64,000 nt of DNA. Source: G963677325 sp963677325 (lineage in GTDB: Bacteria > Bacteroidota > Bacteroidia > Bacteroidales > Prolixibacteraceae). A model generated the notes under the pieces. That model was given only the letters and a program-made list of their open reading frames with translations, ran no database searches and was not told the DNA's origin. The stretch spans positions 1-64,000 of the forward strand of contig CAXXGM010000008.1 of NCBI GenBank assembly GCA_963677325.2. The letters are read 5' to 3'. The translations under genes were made by a program, and so were the position numbers. Positions 28,026 through 36,825 of the stretch are shown here, piece after piece. Each line of letters starts with the position of its first letter. Position 1 is the first letter of the stretch.

Positions 28026-29234
28026 ATGTCTGATTTACGGATTTCTCAAAAAAGAGTGGAGGGTCTCCATTATCTTGATTATTCACCCATAGCTGTTGAT
28101 ATTGAAAACGGTAAAATAGTCAAGGTTGAGAAGTTAAATAAACTTTCCGAGGAGTACAGACATACTTTTATTGCGCCCGGATTAATCGACATTCAGGTAA
28201 ATGGTTACAATTCTGTGTCATTTTCCCTTGATTGTGGTGAAGGAACTTCAGAAGGCGGGAATGAACTGACAAGTGAGAAAATTAAAAATGTGACTGAAGC
28301 ACTTTGGAGAGAAGGGGTAACAACCTATTTCCCGACACTGACTACTAATAGTCAGGCTTTATTGATTAAGAATTTTGCCTTACTTGCCAGTACAAGAGAG
28401 GATCCTTACCTTCTGGGTTCCATACCCGGATTCCACCTTGAAGGACCTTATATCTCAGCGGTAGATGGTTATCGCGGTGCACATCCAAAGGAGTATGTCC
28501 ATAAACCGGATTGGAAGGAATTTCTTGAATTGTACCATGCTGCAAATGGAAAGATTCTTCTGATTACCCTTGCTCCTGAAGTTGAAGGTAGCCTTGAATT
28601 TATAAAAAAGTGCAGGGATATTGAAATCGTAGTATCATTAGGTCACCATAATGGTTCAGCAGAAATCATCAAACAGGCAATCGATTGTGGCACAGGTCTT
28701 GCAACACATCTGGGTAACGGCTGCGCCATTTTAATAAACAGGCATCATAACCCTATCTGGCCGCAGCTTTCCGACGACCGTTTAATGATAAGCATTATTG
28801 CAGATGGATTCCATCTCCCACCAGAAGTTTTAAATGTTTTCTATAAGGTCAAAGGAGTTGAAAATATCATCATTACCTCAGATGTTACAGGTTATGCCGG
28901 ATTGCCTCCGGGACAATACAAAATTAAAACAGGAGAATTTATTGAGAAAACTGTTGATGGAAACCTGATATTTTCAGGAGGAGGATTGTATGGTTCAGCT
29001 TCTCCTTTGCCAAAAGGTGTCGGACATATTATGAAAGTTACAGGTTGCAGTCTGGCCAATGCTATTCAAATGACGGCTACTAATCCAGCGATCCTTCATC
29101 GTTTAGACGACCGTGGAAGATTGGAGCCTGGGAAAAGAGCCGATATTGTACTTTTTACTCTGGATGATTTCAATATGAAGATCAGGAAGACCATTGTTGA
29201 AGGGAAACTTGTATTTGAATCAAAAGAAAGATAA
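28026..29234 (+). CDS. nagA: N-acetylglucosamine-6-phosphate deacetylase
   Basis: 402-residue amidohydrolase that turns GlcNAc-6-P into GlcN-6-P and acetate in the cytoplasm. Motifs: APGLIDIQVNGYN near residue 47, GFHLEGPYIS with the metal-binding Glu, SLGHHNG, ATHLGNGC, IADGFHLPPEV and TSDVTGYAG. The terminus AIQMTATNPA followed by LEPGKRADIVLF is typical. It has no signal peptide. It precedes nagB by 18 bp, the classic order, and supplies the intracellular step after HexNAc release and phosphorylation. Confidence 0.88.
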   Translation: MSDLRISQKRVEGLHYLDYSPIAVDIENGKIVKVEKLNKLSEEYRHTFIAPGLIDIQVNGYNSVSFSLDCGEGTSEGGNELTSEKIKNVTEALWREGVTTYFPTLTTNSQALLIKNFALLASTREDPYLLGSIPGFHLEGPYISAVDGYRGAHPKEYVHKPDWKEFLELYHAANGKILLITLAPEVEGSLEFIKKCRDIEIVVSLGHHNGSAEIIKQAIDCGTGLATHLGNGCAILINRHHNPIWPQLSDDRLMISIIADGFHLPPEVLNVFYKVKGVENIIITSDVTGYAGLPPGQYKIKTGEFIEKTVDGNLIFSGGGLYGSASPLPKGVGHIMKVTGCSLANAIQMTATNPAILHRLDDRGRLEPGKRADIVLFTLDDFNMKIRKTIVEGKLVFESKER

Positions 29235-29252
29235 AATAACCGGACTATAACA

Positions 29253-30019
29253 ATGAAAAAATCATTCTATAAAGACAAATTGAGGGTTGAGATTTTTGGA
29301 AACAAGGAGGATATGGGCCAGGATTCTGCTTCTTTTGTCGAAGAGAAGCTGAAAAGCGCAATTAAAATAGAGAGGGTATGCCAATCTTATTCTTGGAACG
29401 GGGGCTTCACAATATCCATTACTTGATGTCCTTCTTAAGAAGGAGATTGACTGGGGGGAAATTACTCTTTTTCATCTTGATGAATATATCGGATTATCTG
29501 ACCAACATCCTGCCAGTTTCAGGAAGTTCCTTAAAGAAAGAATCGCTGATAAAATTAATCCACGGTGTGTATATTATTTAAAAGGAGATGCAGATAACAT
29601 TGATGGCGAAATAAGGCGATATGAAAAATTATTGAAGGACAATCCTGTTGATGTTGCTTGTATAGGAATTGGTGAAAACGGCCATATTGCTTTTAACGAT
29701 CCTGCTGTTGCAGACTTTAATGACCCGAATTATCTTAAAGTGGTTGAAATGGATGAAGCATGCAGAAAGCAACAGGTAGCTGAAGGGTGGTTCCCAACCA
29801 TTAAAGATGTCCCGGAGACGGCTGTAACGCTTACGATAACTGCAATTAATGGACTCTAGGACCTTGTGCTGCACCGTGCCTGACGAACGTAAATCGGGAG
29901 CTGTTTATCATACACTTTTCGGGGAGATCAGTACCTCGTGTCCAGCTTCCATATTAAGGAAACATGACGATGCAACCCTCTTCCTTGACACTAATGCTGC
30001 AAAGAAAATACTTGACTAA
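29253..30019 (+). pseudogene. nagB: Glucosamine-6-phosphate deaminase, disrupted by two frameshifts
   Basis: Would convert GlcN-6-P to fructose-6-P and ammonia. Three consecutive frames rebuild one normal-length NagB (about 255 residues). The first is 29253 to about 29370 (KVEIF-like start, reads KDKLRVEIFGNKEDMG). The second is about 29374-29856 (ANLILGTGASQYPLLD, FHLDEYIGLSDQHPASF, GIGENGHIAFNDP with the active-site residues). The third is about 29860-30019 (TLCCTVPDERKSGAVYHT, ISTSCPASILRKH). Everything but the two joins is conserved, so the damage is recent or an assembly artefact. If real, the cell would need another NagB copy elsewhere to finish HexNAc catabolism. Confidence 0.85.
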
Positions 30020-30036
30020 ATCAAACGATCTGAAAA

Positions 30037-31377
30037 ATGGAAAGAAGATTATTTCTGAGAAATACCCTGGCTTCAACGGCCGGGATATTTGTTGTTCCTA
30101 CGATCATTTCCTCTAATGTTATCGGCAAAAATCCTCCGGGAGGGAAGATCAATATTGGTTTGATCGGGTGCGGCCGGATCGCACGCAGCCATAATTTACC
30201 GGAATTGCTGAAATACGACACGGCAAGAGTGATCGCAGTTTGTGATGTGGACAGCAAACGTCTGGCTGATTGTAAGAAATTGATTGAAGGATATTATGCC
30301 AAAGAAAAAGGCAGTGACAAATTTGTAAATGTTCAAATGTATGGAGACTACCGGGAGTTGCTCCTCAATCCTGCAATTGATGCGGTTCTTATTTGTACCC
30401 CTGATCATTGGCACGCACAGATAGCAATAGAAGCTGCACTTGCCAGAAAAGATATTTATTTGCAAAAACCCGCTACCCTTACAGTTGCAGAAGGTCGTCT
30501 TTTAAGCGATGTTGTTTCCAAACAGGGTGTCATTTTACAGATAGGAGCACAATGCCGGTCATCGGCGCCACAGTACAGAAAAGCTGCAGAGCTTGTTCGT
30601 AATGGTCGTATAGGGAAAATCAATAAAGTAAGAATTGGCCTTCCAGGCGATCCTGCCGGACCTGATGCTCCCGAAATGCCGGTTCCTAAAAATCTTAATT
30701 ATAATATGTGGCTTGGCTCAACTCCTGAAGTTTACTATACAGAAATGAGAGTTCATCCTCAAAATGATTATTCCCGTCCGGGCTGGCTGCGTTGTGAACA
30801 GTTTGGCGCCGGAATGATCACTGGCTGGGGCGCTCATTTTTTCGATTATTCTTCCTGGGGAATGGATACTGAACATACCGGTCCGGTTTCAATCGAAGCC
30901 GTTGCAGAATTTCCCAAAAAAGGCCTTTGGAATGTCCATGGCGATTTTATGATGAAAGCTGAATACGAAAACGGCATTACGATGTATGCAAGTGGCGGAT
31001 TTCCAACCGGAATAAACTATGAGGGTGAGGAAGGTTGGATCTATGTTTCACATGCAGGTGATAAAAAATTCGAAGCCAGCGATCCCAAAATCCTTACTTC
31101 AGAAATCAAGGAAAACGAAATCCATCTTTATCATAGCGAAGAACATCATGGAAATTGGCTGGAATGTATTCAAACCCGCAAACAGCCAATCTCACCAATT
31201 GAAATGGGACACAGGGCCTGTACAGTCTGTCTTATCAGTCATATAGCAATGAAAGTGCCGGGAATCCTGAAATGGGATCCGAAAACTGAACGATTTGTCA
31301 ATAACGATCTTGCCAATTCAATGTTGAAGAATCAGCAGCGGTCTCCATACGGAACAGATTATATCAAAGGAATTTAG
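30037..31377 (+). CDS. Gfo/Idh/MocA family oxidoreductase with Tat-type signal
   Basis: 446 residues. ERRLFLRNTLASTAGIFVV is a secretion/Tat-like signal. NAD loop INIGLIGCGRIARSHNL at about 38-54; LICTPDHWHAQIAIEAALA; DIYLQKPATLTVAEG with the conserved Lys-Pro. The C-terminal domain has GWGAHFFDYSSWGM and HHGNWLECIQTRKQPISP, typical of the large exported Gfo/Idh proteins of Bacteroidota PULs. It begins 17 bp after nagB. The last 22 codons are duplicated as a fossil at 43662-43727. Reaction unknown. Confidence 0.85.
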   Translation: MERRLFLRNTLASTAGIFVVPTIISSNVIGKNPPGGKINIGLIGCGRIARSHNLPELLKYDTARVIAVCDVDSKRLADCKKLIEGYYAKEKGSDKFVNVQMYGDYRELLLNPAIDAVLICTPDHWHAQIAIEAALARKDIYLQKPATLTVAEGRLLSDVVSKQGVILQIGAQCRSSAPQYRKAAELVRNGRIGKINKVRIGLPGDPAGPDAPEMPVPKNLNYNMWLGSTPEVYYTEMRVHPQNDYSRPGWLRCEQFGAGMITGWGAHFFDYSSWGMDTEHTGPVSIEAVAEFPKKGLWNVHGDFMMKAEYENGITMYASGGFPTGINYEGEEGWIYVSHAGDKKFEASDPKILTSEIKENEIHLYHSEEHHGNWLECIQTRKQPISPIEMGHRACTVCLISHIAMKVPGILKWDPKTERFVNNDLANSMLKNQQRSPYGTDYIKGI

Positions 31378-31478
31378 ATTTGAAGATTTAAGAGTACTGT
31401 CATTTTTTAAATTTACCGTGAATAGAAACTTCAGATGAATTTTATCCATATTTGAATGTTTGTAAATGGACGTTTGTT

Positions 31479-31626
31479 TAAGTAATGTCAAGAATATAAT
31501 GTCTTATTTTTAGGCTGAAGGAGTTTAGACTTTAGGCTGAAGGATCATAATATTCCCCTTTTACCTTTGGCCTAAACACCTATAGACTACAAGCCTCATA
31601 CGACATTATTTTATTCCAATCACTTA
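31479..31626. repeat. MITE-like repeat, type R1, copy B
   Basis: 148 bp, near-identical to 11195-11340 and 42495-42635. The terminal inverted repeats are TAAGTAATGTCAAGAATATA followed by ATGTCTTA on the left and TACGACATTATTTTATTCCA followed by ATCACTTA on the right. It separates the Gfo/Idh gene from the GH78 gene and ends 12 bp before the first possible GH78 start. Confidence 0.75.
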
Positions 31627-31638
31627 TATTAGATCACA

Positions 31639-34374
31639 TTGGAAAAATACGTGAAATATCAGTTTATCTTTATTTTGTTGATTACTTTTGAATTTACAGC
31701 AAAAATTGGACTGGCTGTAAATTATTCGAAATCCTCTTTAATAAATGTTTCTGCTTTTAACAATAAACAGAAAGGTGATCTATCCGTTTACAATTTACAA
31801 TGTGAAGGACTCTCAAATCCTCTTGGAATAAATACAAATGAGCCTCGCTTCAGCTGGAAAATAATCAGTAAAAAAAACGGAACAGAACAAAAGGCTTTTC
31901 AATTAATGGTTGCCAGCGATCCTTCGCTTCTAAAGCGAGATAAGGCTGATCTATGGGATTCAAAGATGATTGAATCCTCAACCAGTATCTAGGTTTGTTA
32001 CAACGGAGAAAAACTAAACCCTGGAGAGTGTGCTTACTGGAAAGTCCGGATAAAAGATAACTTTGGTAATGTTTCATCCTGGAGCCAGGTTTCTGAATTC
32101 ACGATCGGCTTGTTAAATAAAAAGGATTGGCAGGCTTCTTACATTGGTTTCCAATCTGAGGATGTTTTCGGTAACTCTCCACAGTTTAAGAAGTCATTTC
32201 GTGTTGATGAACCCGGCAAAAAGATGCTTCTTCACTTAAATTCACTGGGTTATCACGAAGTTTATATCAATGGGCAGAAAGTGGGAGACGGAGTGCTTAC
32301 TCCGGCAGTTTCGCAGTTTAATAAACGTTCATTGTCGATTACCTATGATGTTACCTCTTTGATAAGGAAGGGGAATAATGATCTGATGCTTTGGCTTGGA
32401 AGCGGATGGTACAGCAGTAAATTGCCTGGAGTAGTTGAGGAGGGGCCTTTGGTAAAGGCACAGTTAGAGCTCCTTTCAGGAAGGAGGAGAGAAATCATAC
32501 TTAAATCGGATTCAACCTGGGAAGGCAGAAAAAGCAGTTATACCCGTATTGACAATTGGCGTCCTCACCATTATGGCGGAGAGCGGGTTGACGGGGGAAT
32601 GACCGCGTCTGATTTATCGACAGAAAGCTTTGCCGAAAGGCTATGGAATCCGGTGAAAGTGGTGTCTGTACCTGATCATGAAGTAAGTCCTCAGATGGTT
32701 GAGTTAAACAAAGTAGCTGAGACAATAGTGCCTGTTTCCGTATCCGTGCTTCCTGGTAAAGCATTTCTGGTAGATATGGGAAAGGATCTTACAGGCTGGA
32801 TAGAAATTCATTTCCCGAAACTAAAAAAATCACAGGAAATCATTTTGGAGTACTGTGATGCATTAGATGAGAAAGGACAATTTATCAGCCAGAATCAGAT
32901 CGACCGTTACATCGCATCAGGAGAAGGAAAGGAAGTATTCAGGAACAAATTTAACTATCATGGTTTTCGTTACGTGAGGATCTCAAATCTGGAAACTCCG
33001 CCTGCGAAAGAATCGATCAAGGCTTTCCTGATTCATACGGGTTATGAGCTTGCTTCTGAATTTAAGTGCTCTGATCCTGACCTGAATAAAATTCATGATA
33101 TGATATTTTACACACTAAGGTGCCTCAGCCTTGGCGGATACCTGGTTGATTGTCCGCAAATAGAACGTTTGGGGTACGGTGGAGATGGGAATGCCTCCAC
33201 GGAGACTGCACAAACGATGTTTAATCTTGCTCCTTTGTATGCAAATTGGCTGCAAAGCTGGAGTGATTGTATCCGCGAGGATGGCGACATGCCTCACACA
33301 GCTCCCAATCCGTGGAATGCTGGAGGCGGCCCCTACTGGTGCGGTTTTATTATCACCGCTTCGTGGAAAACATATCTCCATTATGGAGATTCTGCTGTTC
33401 TGCGGAAGTATTATCCTGTCATGCAAAAATGGCTGGAATATGTTGGAAAATATTCTGCTGACGGTTTACTGAAACCATGGCCCAATAAAGAATACAGGAA
33501 TTGGTATCTGGGTGACTGGGCAAGTCCGACCGGGATCGATCAAACGGCTGAGGGTTCTGTTAATCTGGTAAACAATTGTTTTGTTACCGTATGTTATGAT
33601 TGCATGCAAAAAATTGCTCACGTGTTGGGGAAAGAAGAAGATTCCTACCTATATTCACTCAAAAGAGATCAATTTAAAAAACTGATCCACCAAACATTTT
33701 TCAATTCATCTAAAAGCAGTTATGCTACAGGCACTCAGATTGATCTGGCCTATCCTATGCTGGCTGGTGTTGTACCGGAGGAGCTAGTTGGTGCCGTAAC
33801 CAAAACCCTTATCAGCGAAATTGAAGATAACCGTGCAGGGCATTTCGCCTGTGGTTTGGTTGGGATTCCTGTTTTTACAGAATGGGCCATTAAGAACAAT
33901 GCAGCAGATCTGATGTATTCCATGTTGAAAAAGAAAGGATATCCCGGTTATCTGCACATGATTGAAAATGGGGCCACCACTACCTGGGAACACTGGGATG
34001 GACAACGGAGCCGGATTCACAACTGCTACAATGGCATTGGTTCATGGTTTTATCAGGCTTTAGGAGGTATCAGGATTTCTGAAGAAACGCCTGCCTACAG
34101 TAAAGTGAGAATACAACCACAAATACCTGATGGGGTTACATGGGTTAAAACAGCAAAAGAAACACCGTATGGCAGATTGACTGTATCCTGGGAATTGAAG
34201 GAAAGAACATTGTTTTTGGAAATTAGTATTCCGGTTGGAATGGAAGTCGAAGTCCCACTTCCTGTTAAAACGGAGAAATATTTTCTGAATGGGAAATGCA
34301 TCGTCAAAAGTAAAAGTTTGTCAATGATCAGAATAAAAAGCGGAGAATATAAAATTTATTATGAATGCATTTAA
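31639..34374 (+). CDS. GH78 alpha-L-rhamnosidase, interrupted by an in-frame TAG
   Basis: Inverting alpha-L-rhamnosidase of about 911 residues. The start is uncertain: TTG at 31639 or GTG at 31651, before a signal-like IFILLITFEF. The N-terminal Bac_rhamnosid_N text is normal (LQCEGLSNPLGINTNEPRFSW, trimmed by family) up to the TAG at 31990-31992. Reading resumes in the same frame with VCYNGEKLNPGECAYWKVRI and continues without a break to 34374. The catalytic domain has DCPQIERLGYGGDGN with the acidic catalytic residues, GDWASPTG and TTTWEHWDGQR. A single TGG- or TAC-type codon change would explain the stop. The start sits just downstream of an R1 repeat. Confidence 0.88.
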
Positions 34375-34882
34375 ATGGAAAGAGGAAATTTTAATAAACT
34401 TCTCTCTAAATTGCAAAAGAAAATCCGGTTCTCTCGATAAAACTGTCCCGAGACAAGATGAACTCATTTAATCAGTCGATGATTTAAACAATTTCAAAAT
34501 CAGGTTATTATTACAGTCCATTAAATACTACCTGTCGCACAATATTTATTTCAACATATTATTGATCTGATCTTTTATTTTTTTGTATTATTGCTACAAT
34601 TAAGTATATGAAATGGAATAACGTCGTATTTTGGATTGACGAATTTTATTTTTAAAATGAATTCCATTTTATTATATTATGTAAGTTCTCTTTAAAAAAG
34701 CCGGAACGAACTTATTACGAACCGAATACGGACTTAATACGAGGAGAGTCCATGTGAAATTTAGCTATATTATTGTTGAATAACAAAAAGATTGTAAATT
34801 ACGACATCAATTTATTCTCATTACTTAGTGTCATTGTTTGTAGCAGAAAACTAACTTATTTGAATTTTATCTAACTGGACTG
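34375..34882. other. Spacer between PUL 1 and PUL 2
   Basis: 508 bp without a gene. It contains related short direct units around 34702-34743 (ACTTATTACGAAC and ACTTAATACGAGG) and AT-rich sequence that should carry the promoter of the PUL 2 sigma gene. No clear hairpin terminator after the GH78 gene was seen. Confidence 0.45.
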
Positions 34883-35485
34883 ATGGGGAAAGAGATCGAC
34901 AATGAGTGTTTGCCGGATATCTGGAATCGATTTAAATCAGGGGATAAAGAGGCCTTTGCTGTTTTGTACAACTTGCACATCGATGCGCTTTACCATTATG
35001 GAATAAAGATTTGCAAAGATGAAGATGCTGTAAAAGATACCTTGCAAGAGCTCTTTCTGGAACTTTTTATTAAACGGGAAAAAATGAAGGTTGCGCCTGA
35101 TAAGTTGAGGTATTGGCTTTTGCTTGCTCTTAAAAGAAATCTCATAAAGAAATTACAGGCTGAAAGAAAAATCAGCCATGTATTCAAAGAATCTGTTGAT
35201 TTTGAACCTGAATATAACATTGAATTCCAAATCATTGAAATGGAAAAGGATGCTGAGATCAACAGCAGAGTATTGAATGCCCTCAACCAGCTCCCTGTCA
35301 AACAGAAGGAAGCGATGTATCTGCGTTTTAATGAATCACTCGAATACAATGAAATTGCCGTTATCCTGGAGATCACGGTCGAATCGGTACGGAAACAAGT
35401 TCATCGCGCATTGAAAACAGTTCGCGAAATTATTGATAATGATTCGTTTGACATTCCATTTACCAAGTTATTAAAAAAAAGTTAA
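34883..35485 (+). CDS. ECF-type RNA polymerase sigma factor (PUL 2)
   Basis: 200 residues. Region 2 at about 10-75 (IWNRFKSGDKEAFAVLYN, then DTLQELFLELF). Region 4 at about 130-185 (LNQLPVKQKEAMYLRFNES with the recognition helix ITVESVRKQVHRALKTVR). It lies 69 bp before its FecR-type regulator. The fragment at 8578-8730 resembles this protein more than the PUL 1 sigma factor. Confidence 0.92.
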   Translation: MGKEIDNECLPDIWNRFKSGDKEAFAVLYNLHIDALYHYGIKICKDEDAVKDTLQELFLELFIKREKMKVAPDKLRYWLLLALKRNLIKKLQAERKISHVFKESVDFEPEYNIEFQIIEMEKDAEINSRVLNALNQLPVKQKEAMYLRFNESLEYNEIAVILEITVESVRKQVHRALKTVREIIDNDSFDIPFTKLLKKS

Positions 35486-35554
35486 AAAAAAGTTAAAAAA
35501 TCTGTCCATGTTTTCGAGTTAACTTCCCTTTAGGGGTATAATGACGAACATAAC

Positions 35555-36745
35555 ATGGATCAGCTGAGCAAATACATCGAAGATAAAAACTTTATTCTAT
35601 GGGTATTCGAACCTGATTCAGAACTGGATGGCTGGTGGAATCAGTTCAGGATTGATCATCCTGAGGAAAGAAGAAATGTGTTACTTGCCAGAAAAGTATT
35701 GTTAAAGTTCCGTACTAACAATAAAAAGCTAACCGAAAAAGAAAAAATTCTCTTGTTTTCAAGGGTATTAAAACAGATAGAAGAAAAACAGCATAGGGGG
35801 AAAACCAGGCGATTGATTACTGGTTTTATGAGATATGCAGCTGTGGCCATCTTGTTTTTCTCGATTGGGGCCATGCTTTTTTACAAACAAAACCAGTTCA
35901 ATCCACAATTCGATGTTCGAAAGTTGGCTGAGCATGTACCCGAAAATTCTGCTAAACTGATCCGATCCAATGGTGAAGATATCCTGCTGAAGGAACAAAA
36001 ATCAATTCTTAACTACCAGTCCAATGGAACTTTGGTAGTTAATAATGATACCATCAGCCCAGACAGGTCAAAACCTGAAACAGTTGCGGCGATGAACCAG
36101 TTGATCATCCCTTTTGGCAATTCATCTGAGGTATCGCTTTCCGATGGAACAAGAGTCTTTCTCAATGCCGGCAGCAGTTTGGTTTATCCCGAAAATTTCA
36201 ATGGGGAAACACGGGAAGTATATCTTGTAGGGGAGGCTTTTTTTGATGTAAAGCATGACCCGGAACACCCCTTCATTGTTCAATTGAACGATCTAAGAAT
36301 AAAAGTATTAGGCACGCGTTTTAATGTATCTGCTTATCCGGTTGATAATGTAATTGAGACTGTTTTGGAAGAAGGGAAAGTATGTATACGACGGAACAGT
36401 GACGGGTTGTTTGATAAGGATACGGAATTAGCTCCTAACCAGCTTGCCTCCTTCAATCGTACAACACAGGAAACGAATGTAAAAACGGTTGATGTTGATG
36501 ATTATATTTTATGGACTAAAGGGCTAATGAAGTTCGAGAGTACGGATTTATGCAGGATCATAAAGAAGCTGGAGCGTTTTTATAATGTCCGTTTTCAGTT
36601 TAGTGATCCATTGTTGGGAGGCCTTAGAATCTCAGGAAAGTTGGATTTGAAAGAGGATAAGGATGAAATTTGTGAGCGTATTGCCCGTGCGGCATCCGTG
36701 AATATTGTAAAAAGGAATGAGGATCTCTATGAGATCATAAAATAA
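35555..36745 (+). CDS. FecR-type anti-sigma factor (PUL 2)
   Basis: 396 residues. Cytoplasmic N-terminus to about 87, then a membrane helix at about 90-108 (RYAAVAILFFSIGAMLFY). The periplasmic FecR domain is at about 185-285 (IPFGNSSEVSLSDGTRVFLN, LVGEAFFDV, IKVLGTRFNVS). The STN-like C-terminal domain carries MKFESTDLCRIIKKLERFYN. It controls the adjacent sigma factor in response to the SusC-like protein that follows. Confidence 0.93.
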   Translation: MDQLSKYIEDKNFILWVFEPDSELDGWWNQFRIDHPEERRNVLLARKVLLKFRTNNKKLTEKEKILLFSRVLKQIEEKQHRGKTRRLITGFMRYAAVAILFFSIGAMLFYKQNQFNPQFDVRKLAEHVPENSAKLIRSNGEDILLKEQKSILNYQSNGTLVVNNDTISPDRSKPETVAAMNQLIIPFGNSSEVSLSDGTRVFLNAGSSLVYPENFNGETREVYLVGEAFFDVKHDPEHPFIVQLNDLRIKVLGTRFNVSAYPVDNVIETVLEEGKVCIRRNSDGLFDKDTELAPNQLASFNRTTQETNVKTVDVDDYILWTKGLMKFESTDLCRIIKKLERFYNVRFQFSDPLLGGLRISGKLDLKEDKDEICERIARAASVNIVKRNEDLYEIIK

Positions 36746-36749
36746 AAAA

Positions 36750-36781
36750 CCGGTGAGTGTTCCAGCACCCCCCGGTTTCGT
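36750..36781 (+). promoter_or_regulatory. Hairpin between FecR and SusC genes of PUL 2
   Basis: AAACCGG and CCGGTTT form a stem with an 18-nt loop in the 80-bp gap, 50 bp before the SusC start. There is no T-run after it, so it could be a processing or attenuation hairpin rather than a strong terminator; sigma-dependent transcription of SusCD probably starts in this gap. Confidence 0.35.
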
Positions 36782-36825
36782 GTGTTGTTAAATTTTTATA
36801 GTGTATCATTTAACGTTTCAAAATT

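Noticed and set aside
31990..31992. Genetic-code change (TAG as sense)
   Set aside because: TAG serves as a normal stop elsewhere in the window (for example the Gfo/Idh gene ending at 31377 and the lipoprotein gene ending at 24123), and only this gene has an internal TAG.
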